Source of the DNA: Rickettsia typhi | GTDB lineage: Bacteria; Pseudomonadota; Alphaproteobacteria; Rickettsiales; Rickettsiaceae | Direction of reading: 5' to 3' | Assembly: GCA_945883665.1 (NCBI GenBank) | Contig: CAMCXV010000002.1 | Span: 1 to 58,281, forward strand | Length of the DNA: 58,281 nucleotides | In this document: positions 1-8,842 of the stretch, one piece after another | Numbering within the stretch: position 1 is the stretch's first letter | How the letters are laid out: every line of letters starts with the position of its first letter | Position numbers and translations under genes: made by a program | The notes under the pieces: model-generated | The model's database searches: none | Told to the model about the DNA's origin: nothing | The model's input: only the letters and a program-made list of their open reading frames with translations

Positions 1-3
1 CAC

Positions 4-33
4 TCCTATTATTTAAATTAATAAATAATAGGA
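4..33. terminator. 12-bp inverted repeat, possible terminator
   Basis: Positions 4-15 (TCCTATTATTTA) are exactly complementary to 22-33 (TAAATAATAGGA), with a 6-nt loop between them. The stem is AT-rich and no U-tract is obvious on either side. It may end a transcript from the gene to the left of the window or belong to the IS-like region that follows. Confidence 0.4.
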
Positions 34-74
34 ATATAGATTGATACTAATGGATTAATATTGCTTTAAATATT

Positions 75-160
75 CCACCTATAGGGTGGGTCAATTTTGG
101 ACGCACATTAACCCATTTACTGGGTCAGTATTGCACGCTTTTTAACACTTTGTTATTAGT
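75..160. mobile_element. Putative end of an IS21-like insertion sequence
   Basis: Two related direct repeats lie close together: TGGGTCAATTTTGGACGC at 87-104 and TGGGTCAGTATTGCACGC at 121-138. Short repeats beginning GGGTCA are what I recall from the multiple terminal repeats of IS21-family elements, where IstA binds. The block is richer in G and C than its surroundings. No transposase fragment is visible before mutS begins, so any istA/istB genes would lie to the left of the window or be gone. Family assignment is from memory and tentative. Confidence 0.35.
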
Positions 161-240
161 TGTATTCTAGCTGTTTTAACAGATTTTACCAGATTATTTT
201 TGATCATTTCAAGCAGAATAATCATCTTAGATTGGTGTTA

Positions 241-2922
241 CTAACTTGATTTTAAAGGGTGGCTCTTTAATTCTATCATTTTGTACAAAACATCTAAAGC
301 TTCTTTAGGGGATAATTCGTTAGGATCTATTTTACTACAAAAATCATATATTTCTTTGTACTTATCTATTTCGTCATCTTTTACAGAGAATAGATTTAAG
401 TTTTGTGATTCACCTATAAAAGCCTCTTTGTTTGATTTCTTTACATCTTTTTCAAACTTTAAAAGCAATTGGTTGGCCTTTCTAATGACTGAAGCTGGTA
501 AACCTGCCATTTGCGCAACATGAATACCATAAGAACGGTTTGCAAAACCCTTGATAATCTTATGTAGAAATAATATTTTTCCATCATTCTCATTAATTGC
601 TATAGTATAATTAACAAGCGAGGGGAATATATCGCTTAAATTTGTTAATTCATGATAATGCGTAGCAAATAAACATCTTGCTTTTATTTTGTCATGAATA
701 TAATCAAGCACTGACCAAGCTATTGCCACTCCGTCATAAGTAGAAGTCCCCCTACCCACCTCATCTAAAATCACAAAAGATCTATTGGTGCTTTGAGATA
801 ATATGGCTGATGTTTCTATCATTTCTACCATAAAAGTAGATTGACCTTTAGTTAAATCATCCCCTGCCCCAACTCTACTAAATATTTTATCAATCACTCC
901 TATTTTTGCTCCAGCAGCTGGCACAAAACTACCTATATGAGCTAGAATTGCTATTATAGCATTTTGGCGCAAAAAAGTGCTTTTTCCAGCCATATTTGGT
1001 CCTGTAATTAACCATATTCTTTCATCATTATTTATAACACAATCATTACCAGTAAATGATTCATTATTAGATTTTAAAAATTTTTCAACTACTGGATGTC
1101 TACCATCTTGTATCTCAAAATTTATATCATTCGACAAAATAGGTAAGCAATAATCAAATTCATCAGCTATAAAAGCAAAATTCAAAAATACATCTAATTT
1201 ATTGATTGCATGGCTAAGTAAAATTAATTTTTTTGCATTATCAATCACTGCATTACAGATATCCATATACACTTCTTTTTCTAACCCTACTAACATCACT
1301 TTGGCATTAAGAATTTTACTTTCAATTTCTTGTAATTCTTCAGTAGTATAACGAACAGAATTAAGAGTTGTTTGTTTATGAATAAATTTTTTATCTGTTA
1401 TCTTATTACTATGTCTTGATGTAATCTCAATAAATAATCCTATAACATTATTATTAGAAATTTTTAGAGTTTCTATCCCAAGTTCTTTTCTATATTTATC
1501 TCTTAGCTTATCAATAAACTTGCGACCATTGTGAATTAATTCTTGTAACTCATTGATTTTGGCGTGAAATTCAGGTTTTATAATGTCTCCTTCAGTAATA
1601 AGGATTGACGCATCTTCTCTTATAGATTCATCAATTAAATTTGCAAGTTCTGAATTTCCAATTAATGGTGCAACAATTTTTTCTATATTTTCCGGTAAAT
1701 CAATAGCTTGATGGGCAATAAAACAAGACATAATTTCTTCTGATATTAAAATAGTATCTCTTATGCTTAATAAGTCTCTGGGAGATCCTCTTTGCATTTG
1801 AATACGAGTGAAACAACGTTCTAAATCAGAAAGTTTTACCATTATCTTTCTGATATTGGCAGTTAATTGAATATTTTTAAAGAAAAAATTTGTTATATCA
1901 AGCCTTGAGTTAATTTTGAATATCTCAACCAATGGAGTACTTAAATAATCATATAATAATCTTGATCCACCTTTAGTAATAGTGTGATTAATCGCATGAA
2001 ATAAACTACCTTTAGCATTCCCATTAATAGATGAAGTCAATTCAAGATTACGACGTGTTCCAGAATCAATAATCATAAATTTTTGAGAATTTAATATCTT
2101 AGGAAAAGGTAATTTTGGTAAATTAGCTTTTTGAGTTAAAGATATATACTCTATAGCACTTCCCACAGAACTTATTTGATTGCTATCAAGCTCACCAATT
2201 GCATTAATCGAATTAATGTTGTAATAATTTTCAATAATTTTTATTGATTTTTTTTCTGCAAAAAAACTATCAACTTGGAATGTGATTCGAATATTTAAAG
2301 CTCTTTCAATATTTGTAGCTATAATTTCCGAACGAAATTTCTCACTAAGAAGCACTTCACTAGGTTTTATTCTTTCAATCTCACTAATTAATTGATCAGA
2401 AGAACAATTAACAACAAAAATCTTAGAAGTTGATAAATCAAGATAGCAAACAGAACTATTAATCTTTCCTACCACGATAGTTGCAAGATAGTTTGGTTTA
2501 CCACAATCTAGTAAAGATTCTTCAATCAATGTGCCTGCTGTTATAATTCTAGTAACTTCGCGTCTTACAACTGCTTTATACCCTGCACGTTTTTTTGCTT
2601 CTTCAGGCGTTTCCATTTGTTCACAAATGACAACTTTAAATCCCTCTTCAAGCAATTTATTTAAATAATTTTCAAGCGCATGAAATGGCACACCACACAT
2701 TGGTATTTCATCTTCAGCAGTTTTGCCCCTTTTAGTTAAATTAATTCCCAAAACCTTAGAAGCAATAATAGCATCTTCGTAGAATAATTCATAAAAATCA
2801 CCCATACGAAACAATAATAGGGATTCTAAATTAGCAAATTTTATATCCAAATATTGACGCATCACCTGCGTAGCAGCAATATAATTATACTTTTCATGAA
2901 AAAGTTTGATGTCCATATCCAA
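241..2922 (-). CDS. mutS: DNA mismatch repair ATPase MutS
   Basis: MutS recognises base mismatches and small loops in new DNA and recruits MutL to start repair. The 893-residue product has the usual bacterial length. The mismatch-reading motif MGDFYELF lies near residues 40-47, with the conserved Phe-x-Glu pair. The C-terminal ABC-type ATPase domain has the Walker A motif GPNMAGKST near residue 641 and the Walker B/signature stretch VILDEVGRGTSTYDG near 720. The clamp and lever region in between looks complete. It is the last gene of a minus-strand run that begins at ilvE, 31 bases after fliQ. Nothing suggests that it is broken. Confidence 0.97.
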   Translation of the reverse strand: MDMDIKLFHEKYNYIAATQVMRQYLDIKFANLESLLLFRMGDFYELFYEDAIIASKVLGINLTKRGKTAEDEIPMCGVPFHALENYLNKLLEEGFKVVICEQMETPEEAKKRAGYKAVVRREVTRIITAGTLIEESLLDCGKPNYLATIVVGKINSSVCYLDLSTSKIFVVNCSSDQLISEIERIKPSEVLLSEKFRSEIIATNIERALNIRITFQVDSFFAEKKSIKIIENYYNINSINAIGELDSNQISSVGSAIEYISLTQKANLPKLPFPKILNSQKFMIIDSGTRRNLELTSSINGNAKGSLFHAINHTITKGGSRLLYDYLSTPLVEIFKINSRLDITNFFFKNIQLTANIRKIMVKLSDLERCFTRIQMQRGSPRDLLSIRDTILISEEIMSCFIAHQAIDLPENIEKIVAPLIGNSELANLIDESIREDASILITEGDIIKPEFHAKINELQELIHNGRKFIDKLRDKYRKELGIETLKISNNNVIGLFIEITSRHSNKITDKKFIHKQTTLNSVRYTTEELQEIESKILNAKVMLVGLEKEVYMDICNAVIDNAKKLILLSHAINKLDVFLNFAFIADEFDYCLPILSNDINFEIQDGRHPVVEKFLKSNNESFTGNDCVINNDERIWLITGPNMAGKSTFLRQNAIIAILAHIGSFVPAAGAKIGVIDKIFSRVGAGDDLTKGQSTFMVEMIETSAILSQSTNRSFVILDEVGRGTSTYDGVAIAWSVLDYIHDKIKARCLFATHYHELTNLSDIFPSLVNYTIAINENDGKILFLHKIIKGFANRSYGIHVAQMAGLPASVIRKANQLLLKFEKDVKKSNKEAFIGESQNLNLFSVKDDEIDKYKEIYDFCSKIDPNELSPKEALDVLYKMIELKSHPLKSS

Positions 2923-2953
2923 ATCTTATAGAGTAAATTAACCTTAAGATTTT

Positions 2954-3214
2954 TTATTTAATAATATGCTGCATAATGTGATCAACAAAAATTTTAAGCT
3001 TAGAAAAAATAAAAGGTAAAACTAAAATCATTGAAAAATAAACTGCAATAATTTTAGGAACAAAAGTTAGCGTTGTTTCTTGAATTTGAGTCAAAGCTTG
3101 AAACAAAGATATTACTAAACCTACAACTAGTGCAACTATTAAAATTGGCGCAGAAACGATTATTAAAACATAGATCGCTTCCCTGCTTATATCAGATATT
3201 GTTCCTAAATCCAT
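2954..3214 (-). CDS. fliQ: Flagellar export apparatus protein FliQ
   Basis: FliQ is a small inner-membrane protein that, with FliP and FliR, forms the helical export gate at the base of the flagellar type III secretion system. The 86-residue product has the family's usual length and two hydrophobic segments, roughly residues 14-38 and 52-76. The intervening GLVISLFQALTQIQE followed by TLTFVPKI is the most recognisable FliQ stretch. It sits alone among housekeeping genes (IHF-like gene upstream, mutS downstream), far from fliP at 26749. A virulence type III system homologue is possible in principle, but the other flagellar genes in the window favour FliQ. Confidence 0.93.
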   Translation of the reverse strand: MDLGTISDISREAIYVLIIVSAPILIVALVVGLVISLFQALTQIQETTLTFVPKIIAVYFSMILVLPFIFSKLKIFVDHIMQHIIK

Positions 3215-3288
3215 AAAATCTTATAATATTTCCAATATTTAATCCCTTGAAACTCATACATAACAAAATAGATAAGCCAACACAATAA

Positions 3289-3537
3289 TCATTTTAAAAA
3301 ATTTTGTACATTGCCAGACATACGAAAATAAATTGTATTATAAGTATTATCTTGTCTAGCATATTTTTTCTTTCTTATAGACATACTACCGAAACCACGA
3401 ATTTCGATCCGGTTTTTTTTGTACAATTGCTCTTTTATATTATCAATAACAAGATCCACTGCTACCTGTGCATCATCTTTTGACAAATAATCCAGCTTTG
3501 TCATTAAATTTGCTATTAAATCTTTTTTTGTTGCCAT
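3289..3537 (-). CDS. Divergent HU/IHF-family DNA-binding protein (IhfB position)
   Basis: A short nucleoid protein of the HU/IHF fold, which bends DNA as a dimer. The N-terminal helices (start MATKKDLIANLM) and the family core RIEIRGFGSMSIR around residues 44-56 are clear. The part that should form the DNA-clasping beta-arm is unusual: the RNPxTG loop with its intercalating proline is replaced by RQDNTYNT, and the product ends at 82 residues rather than about 90-95. It lies 17 bases after sppA, the position ihfB occupies in many alphaproteobacteria, so it is probably a degenerate IHF beta subunit. Whether it still bends DNA cannot be judged from sequence. Confidence 0.8.
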   Translation of the reverse strand: MATKKDLIANLMTKLDYLSKDDAQVAVDLVIDNIKEQLYKKNRIEIRGFGSMSIRKKKYARQDNTYNTIYFRMSGNVQNFLK

Positions 3538-3554
3538 AATTTTTAGCTTTTTTA

Positions 3555-4478
3555 CTAAAAAATTGATTGAATTCCTAAAAATTTTCTAGATAACAAACTT
3601 TTAATAGAATTATTTAAATCATCAAAAAACATGTCAATAATTTTTTCTCTAGGATTTAGTTTAATTTCTAGGATTTTTAAATTTTTAGGAATATCTTTTT
3701 TTTCCTCAAGCCATTTTATAGCTGAATCCTCATTGCCTATCTCATCAATTAATTTATATTGCATTGCTAATTTAGCAGAATAAACTCTACCATCTGCAAT
3801 TTTCCTAACAAAATCAAGATCCAGATTCCTTCTTTTCGATACCAATTCAGTAAAATAATCGTAAACGTCATATATGTTATCCATTACAGCTTTTTCAGCT
3901 TCTGAATTAAGTTTTTCTGTAAAACTAGGATTAGCTTTTAAAGGATTAGATTTAAAATGATTAAATTTTATCCCTACTCTCTCTGCAAGTTCAGTAATCT
4001 CAGGCATTTCCATCAATACCCCAATTGATCCTGTAATTGTTCCATTATGAGCAATTATATAATCACCCCCTAGAGCAATCAAATATCCCCCAGATGCTGC
4101 AACTGAATCCATAATTACCACAACTGGTTTATTCTTAGCAATTTTTCGAAAAGAATTATATAACATTTCCGATCCAACAACGCTCCCTCCAGGAGAATTA
4201 ATATGGATAATTACTGCTTTTACATTCTTATCTACAGCTATTTTTTCAAGCTTTTTCACTCTAGATAGATCGTCATATATAATTTCCTCTAACAAAATAT
4301 TAGCAATATAATCTCCACTCATATCTTTTGACAAATAAGATATATTTTTATTAGTAAATATCTTATTTCCAACAATAAAAATTATTGCACTTATCAGTAA
4401 CAAACAAATTATTTTCCATTTTGCTAGTTGAAATTTATTTCTTTTTCTTTCTATTAAATAATCAGGGCTAATATTCAT
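3555..4478 (-). CDS. sppA: Signal peptide peptidase SppA-type serine protease
   Basis: SppA is a membrane-anchored Ser/Lys protease of the S49 family that degrades leftover signal peptides. The 307-residue product has an N-terminal membrane segment at about residues 23-41. The fold motif HINSPGGSVVGSE lies near 92-104, followed by the nucleophile context DSVAASGGYLIAL with the serine near 129, then GTITGSIGV. The length fits the single-domain form (about 300 residues), not the doubled E. coli enzyme. It lies between smpB and the IHF-like gene in the minus-strand operon. I did not assign the catalytic lysine with certainty. Confidence 0.92.
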   Translation of the reverse strand: MNISPDYLIERKRNKFQLAKWKIICLLLISAIIFIVGNKIFTNKNISYLSKDMSGDYIANILLEEIIYDDLSRVKKLEKIAVDKNVKAVIIHINSPGGSVVGSEMLYNSFRKIAKNKPVVVIMDSVAASGGYLIALGGDYIIAHNGTITGSIGVLMEMPEITELAERVGIKFNHFKSNPLKANPSFTEKLNSEAEKAVMDNIYDVYDYFTELVSKRRNLDLDFVRKIADGRVYSAKLAMQYKLIDEIGNEDSAIKWLEEKKDIPKNLKILEIKLNPREKIIDMFFDDLNNSIKSLLSRKFLGIQSIF

Positions 4479-4522
4479 TACTTTCTCTATTTATCAAATT
4501 ATTCTTTAGTTAACACAGGATT

Positions 4523-4987
4523 TTAAGATTTTTTATCTCTAAGAATTCTGCCTTGTTCTCTTTCCCAATCTTTATCCTTTATAGATTGCCTTTTATCATG
4601 CTGTTTTTTACCCTTTGACAATCCAAGCTCTACTTTTATAATATTTTTTTTATTAAAATATATAGAAAGCGCTATCAAAGTGTAGCCTTTTAATTTAATT
4701 TTACCAATAATTTTTTGTATTTCTTTTCCTTTAAGCAATAATTTTCTAGGTCTTTTAGTTGCGTGATTAAATTGGTTAGCTTGTTCATATTCAGCAATAT
4801 GACAATTATACAAAAACAACTCCCCCCCACCCATTGCAGCATGAGTATCAGCAATAGTAACTTTACCATTCCTTGCTGATTTTACCTCACTACCAGTTAA
4901 AATTATACCAGCTTCAAACCTCTCCTCGATAAAATAGTCAAAACTAGCTTTTTTATTTTGAGCAATATTTTTTTTATATTCAGACAT
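4523..4987 (-). CDS. smpB: SsrA-binding protein SmpB
   Basis: SmpB binds tmRNA and brings it to stalled ribosomes for trans-translation. The 154-residue product has the conserved N-terminal IAQNKKASFDYFIEE, the core GIILTGSEVKSARNGK and the basic C-terminal tail (GKKQHDKRQSIKDKDW) that folds into the empty mRNA channel. Its start overlaps the dapA stop by one base, so the two are probably translationally coupled. A run of seven C on the plus strand (4822-4828) encodes the glycines of AAMGGGEL and is one of several homopolymer runs in this window. The tmRNA gene itself is not in the window. Confidence 0.96.
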   Translation of the reverse strand: MSEYKKNIAQNKKASFDYFIEERFEAGIILTGSEVKSARNGKVTIADTHAAMGGGELFLYNCHIAEYEQANQFNHATKRPRKLLLKGKEIQKIIGKIKLKGYTLIALSIYFNKKNIIKVELGLSKGKKQHDKRQSIKDKDWEREQGRILRDKKS

Positions 4988-5871
4988 TACAATTTTTTTA
5001 AATCCGTTAGAGCTTTTTTTATTGAATCATGTGTTTTTAAGCGCGCTTTAGTAAGAGGCAACTTTATTTCATCAGAGCATAAATTTAACAATTGCATTGC
5101 ACATTTTACACCTATTGGATTACTTTCTATAAACAAAGATTCATAAAGTGGAAGTAATTTTTCTTGCAATATAATTGCTTTGGAGTAATTACCTTGATCA
5201 AGATAATTTTGCAATTGCTTACATTCAATTGGTAATATATTAGAAACAACAGATACGCAACCTTTTCCTCCATGGGAATTATATACTATAGAGTTTTCAT
5301 CATTACCAGTCATCATACTAAAATTAGAAGGTAATTTTCCTGACAGTCTAAGAGGTCTAGAAATATCACTCCCAGCATCTTTAATTGCAACTATCCTTTC
5401 GCATTCTGCAAGTTTTAAAATAGAACTATCAGCTAAATCCACACCAGTTCTACCAAGATGTGTATATAGCATAAGTGGTAAGTTAGTACTATCATGCAAC
5501 ATTTGAAAATGCTTTATGATTCCATCTTGTTCAGGTCTTATATAATGTGGAGAAGTGCACATTATACCATCAATTCCTAATTTCGTTAATTTTTTAATTT
5601 TTTTTACGGCAGATTCAGTTGCTACGGTTGATAAAGCAGCAATAATATTTATTTTCTTGTTTGCCATTTCATTGGCAAGATGAATTAGATTGTAATATTC
5701 TAGATCTTCTAGACTATTCCCTTCTCCTGTGCTGCCAGCAACAACTAGACCAGTTATTCCAGATTGAATCTGGAATGCAATTAAGCTTTCAAGAGCTTTT
5801 TCGTCAATCTTATTATCTTTAAACGGCGTGACTAAAGCTGTGATTAAGCCTTTATAAATATTTGTTTTCAT
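4987..5871 (-). CDS. dapA: 4-hydroxy-tetrahydrodipicolinate synthase
   Basis: DapA condenses pyruvate and aspartate semialdehyde, the first committed step to diaminopimelate and lysine; in reduced genomes it mainly serves peptidoglycan cross-linking. The 294-residue product is full length. The Schiff-base lysine is in VAIKDAGSD, the substrate tyrosine in LMLYTHLGRTG, and the pyruvate-carboxylate motif is GSTGEGNS. The usual GTTGE is slightly altered, and YNVPGRT appears as YTHLGRT. Its start overlaps the end of ilvE by four bases, a normal sign of co-transcription. Related N-acetylneuraminate lyase-type enzymes share the fold, but the motifs fit DapA better. Confidence 0.93.
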   Translation of the reverse strand: MKTNIYKGLITALVTPFKDNKIDEKALESLIAFQIQSGITGLVVAGSTGEGNSLEDLEYYNLIHLANEMANKKINIIAALSTVATESAVKKIKKLTKLGIDGIMCTSPHYIRPEQDGIIKHFQMLHDSTNLPLMLYTHLGRTGVDLADSSILKLAECERIVAIKDAGSDISRPLRLSGKLPSNFSMMTGNDENSIVYNSHGGKGCVSVVSNILPIECKQLQNYLDQGNYSKAIILQEKLLPLYESLFIESNPIGVKCAMQLLNLCSDEIKLPLTKARLKTHDSIKKALTDLKKL

Positions 5872-6728
5872 AAAACTTTTTCTTTACCTACCAATTTTGC
5901 AAACTCAGATTGCAACAATTTCACTTTTTCTTCTGGATCAAGAAACATAATTATAGAATCATTCAAATCAATTGATCCAACTCCCCCCACCTCTCTTGCG
6001 CTGCCGGTAATGAACGAATACTCATATTCACCAATTTCTTCAAGTGAAATTCTAGACTCAACTATTTCAAAACCTAAATTTTTTGCCATTTCTATCACAG
6101 TCTGTCTTGTAATACCATTTAGAAATCTATCAGCTATTGGCGTCACAAGTTTATTATCCTTGCCAAAAAATATATTCGCTACATTACATTCAGCAACATA
6201 ACCTTCCTCGTCAAGAACTAAAGAATCATCATATCCAAGTTTTGATGCCGCCATCTGTGATGTTATAGCCGTGGCATAGTGCGCCGAAGATTTTGCTTGC
6301 GGAGGCAAAGCCCTAGCACTTGGCTTACACCAAGCCCCAAGATTTAATTTTAAATTATTCAAAGGTTCAATTCTAGAATATATAGCTGCAATTAATAAAT
6401 TAACACTTAGTTCAGGGTTGTAAATCATCATCGACTCCGCTCCGCGCCAAATAAGTGGTCTAATATACGCATCTTTTAAAACATTTTTTTCTAATAATTC
6501 ATAAGTAGCCTTATTTATTTCTGTTGCACTATATTCTATTTCAAGACCCATAATTTCAGCCGATTTCAGCAGCCTTTTAGTATGCTCCTCTAATTTAAAT
6601 ACTTTACCATTATAAGCTCTTTCACCTTCAAAAACCGCTCCAGAATAATGCAAACTATGTGTTAAACTATGTATGTAAGCCTCTTCTGAAGAAATAAATT
6701 TTCCATTAATCCATATAAAGTCAGACAT
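5868..6728 (-). CDS. ilvE: Branched-chain amino acid aminotransferase-like PLP enzyme
   Basis: A class IV PLP-dependent aminotransferase that interconverts branched-chain amino acids and their 2-keto acids with glutamate. The 286-residue product starts WINGKFISSEEA, has the lysine-bearing segment QAKSSAHYATAI, then GYDDSLVLDEEGYVAECNVANIFF and FLNGITRQTVIEMA, which match the alphaproteobacterial IlvE type. Other class IV members (D-amino acid transaminase, aminodeoxychorismate lyase) share the fold, so substrate specificity is inferred. It opens the minus-strand run leading to dapA and mutS, divergently from ompR. No other branched-chain genes are present here. Confidence 0.88.
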   Translation of the reverse strand: MSDFIWINGKFISSEEAYIHSLTHSLHYSGAVFEGERAYNGKVFKLEEHTKRLLKSAEIMGLEIEYSATEINKATYELLEKNVLKDAYIRPLIWRGAESMMIYNPELSVNLLIAAIYSRIEPLNNLKLNLGAWCKPSARALPPQAKSSAHYATAITSQMAASKLGYDDSLVLDEEGYVAECNVANIFFGKDNKLVTPIADRFLNGITRQTVIEMAKNLGFEIVESRISLEEIGEYEYSFITGSAREVGGVGSIDLNDSIIMFLDPEEKVKLLQSEFAKLVGKEKVL

Positions 6729-6836
6729 TTTTATTAATCCATATCAAAAATTAGATAATTTTTTAGAAACCATAAAATTTGCTGTAAATACTATTATTTT
6801 TATATTATTATAACTATTTTATATAAGTTACTAGTA

Positions 6837-7517
6837 ATGAATAGCAGCAAATTTCATATCTTGATCGTAGATGATGATAACAGAATCCTAAAACTTTTGA
6901 AGCAATTTTTGCAACAAAATAATTTTTTAGTGTCTGCTGCTACTTCAGCAAAAGAAGCATTTGAATTACTAGAAAATTTTATCTTTGATTTGATAATTCT
7001 TGATGTAATGATGCCAGAAATTACTGGTTTAGAGTTTGCTGAAAAAATAAAAGCTGCTGGAAAAACATTGCCAATTATTATGCTTACCGCCCTTTCCGAA
7101 CCAGAGAATAGGATAAAAGGTTTAGAGGCTGGTGCTAAAGATTACATAACAAAACCTTTTGAACCTAGAGAATTACTTCTTAGAATTAATAATTTAATAG
7201 ATTCACATAATATTTACCAAAAAGAACAAAAAATTACTAGAATCGGAAATTGTGTATATGATTTATCAACAAAAAATTTAAGCTGCGATAATCAAGATAT
7301 TCCTCTTAGCTCAACTGAACAAAAACTCCTTGATTTACTAATAAACTCTACAAATCAAACGATAACAAGAGATGACCTTTCTATTCAAATGGGTGGTTTA
7401 AATCCAAGGTCTATAGATGTCCAAATCGTAAGACTAAGAAACAAATTAGAACCAGATCCAAAAAATCCAAAATACCTAAAAACGGTTAGGAATTTAGGTT
7501 ATGTATTATATATTTAA
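6837..7517 (+). CDS. ompR: OmpR-family response regulator
   Basis: A DNA-binding response regulator partnered with the histidine kinase that follows. The receiver domain (about residues 6-120) has the acidic pocket in VDDDNR, the phospho-acceptor aspartate near 56 in IILDVMMPE, and the switch lysine in YITKPFEP. The C-terminal winged helix (about 135-226) has the recognition region PRSIDVQIVRLRNKLEPDPKNPKYLKTVR. The length of 226 is typical. Its last codons overlap the start of the kinase gene by 17 bases. The pair is likely to control envelope genes, by analogy with EnvZ/OmpR; the actual targets are unknown. Confidence 0.93.
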   Translation: MNSSKFHILIVDDDNRILKLLKQFLQQNNFLVSAATSAKEAFELLENFIFDLIILDVMMPEITGLEFAEKIKAAGKTLPIIMLTALSEPENRIKGLEAGAKDYITKPFEPRELLLRINNLIDSHNIYQKEQKITRIGNCVYDLSTKNLSCDNQDIPLSSTEQKLLDLLINSTNQTITRDDLSIQMGGLNPRSIDVQIVRLRNKLEPDPKNPKYLKTVRNLGYVLYI

Positions 7518-8832
7518 CTTAATTTTACCTAGCTTTATAAAAAGGAAGCTAATACCTAAAAGCTTACTCTCAAGATTCGTACTGATTATAATAATCCCAA
7601 CTTTAATTGGTCAATTTTTTGCTCTGCATTTATTTTATGAAAGACATTGGTATAACGTCTCATACCATACAAGCTCTGTAATTATCACCGAGATAGAATC
7701 TTTATTACAACAAAAAGAACTTTATAAAAATAAGAGTCAGGTCACAAAATATCTTAATTTGTCATATATTCTTTTACCAAATCAAACAATAACCTCAAAC
7801 AATTTGAATAAAGCTGAGGAATTAGAAATTTTAAAAAAACAGCTCGAAAATAAAATCAGCTATCAAAGTAACGTTTCAATGGATGAAAATGAGAAAATAA
7901 GCATTTTAATACAAATTCATAAAGATATTATAAGCATAACACTACCAGCCAAAATTTTACTTAACCCAACAACTTCTATTTTTGTGCTATGGGTAATTTT
8001 CTTAACAATATTACTGTTAACTGTTTCTCTGATTTTTTCTAAAAACCAAATAAAATCAATTTTAGACTTAACAAACGCAGCTGAAAAATATGGCCGCGGT
8101 GAAAAAATGGATAATTACAAACCATCGGGAGCAAGGGAAATAAGAAAAGCTGGTCTTGCTTTTATTAAAATGAAAGATAGAATAGAACGTCAAACAAGTC
8201 GACGAACCCAGATGCTAGCTATGATTTCGCATGATTTAAACACTCCTTTAACACGAATGAAATTACAAGTAGAATTGATGAGTAATTCTGATGAAAAGGA
8301 GGAATTAAACCATGATATTAAAAGCATGCAACATATGATATCATCCTATTTAGATTTTGCCAAAGGCGAAGGCGGAGAAGTTTTTGTAAAAATTGAATTA
8401 AATAATTGGGTTAGAAAATATCTAAAATTATCTTGGAATTTTGCCAATATACAAATATTAGCAAAAGAAAAAGAAATATATACTCAAATAAAACCTCATT
8501 CCTTTTCAAGGGCATTGAATAATATTATCAGCAATGCAATAAAATACTCAACAAAAATAAAAATTTCTGTATATTCGAATGATGAAGAAGCAATTATCAT
8601 AATAGAAGATAACGGAAAGGGAATTGATGATCATGAAAAAATTCACGTTTTCAAACCTTTTTATCGTGGAAACAAAGCAAGAACTCTAAAAGACTCGACA
8701 AATGTAGGTCTTGGTCTTGCCATTACAAAAGAAATAATAAATGGTCATTATGGCTCAATCAAATTAGAAAAAAGCAAAGAATTAAAAGGATTGTTAGTCA
8801 GAATCAAAATACCAAAATTAATTAATAAATAA
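7501..8832 (+). CDS. envZ: EnvZ-like sensor histidine kinase
   Basis: An inner-membrane sensor kinase for the adjacent OmpR-type regulator. Residues about 26-48 and 158-180 form two membrane segments flanking a periplasmic sensor region of roughly 110 residues. A HAMP linker follows, then the H-box MISHDLNTPLTRMK with the phospho-histidine near 244. The ATPase part shows the N-box (RALNNIISNAIKYS), G1 (EDNGKGID), an F-box (HVFKPFYRG) and G2 (NVGLGLAITKEI). All catalytic elements appear intact. The start lies inside the end of ompR in another frame, consistent with translational coupling. The signal sensed cannot be told from sequence. Confidence 0.92.
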   Translation: MYYIFNLILPSFIKRKLIPKSLLSRFVLIIIIPTLIGQFFALHLFYERHWYNVSYHTSSVIITEIESLLQQKELYKNKSQVTKYLNLSYILLPNQTITSNNLNKAEELEILKKQLENKISYQSNVSMDENEKISILIQIHKDIISITLPAKILLNPTTSIFVLWVIFLTILLLTVSLIFSKNQIKSILDLTNAAEKYGRGEKMDNYKPSGAREIRKAGLAFIKMKDRIERQTSRRTQMLAMISHDLNTPLTRMKLQVELMSNSDEKEELNHDIKSMQHMISSYLDFAKGEGGEVFVKIELNNWVRKYLKLSWNFANIQILAKEKEIYTQIKPHSFSRALNNIISNAIKYSTKIKISVYSNDEEAIIIIEDNGKGIDDHEKIHVFKPFYRGNKARTLKDSTNVGLGLAITKEIINGHYGSIKLEKSKELKGLLVRIKIPKLINK

Positions 8833-8842
8833 TAATTATATA

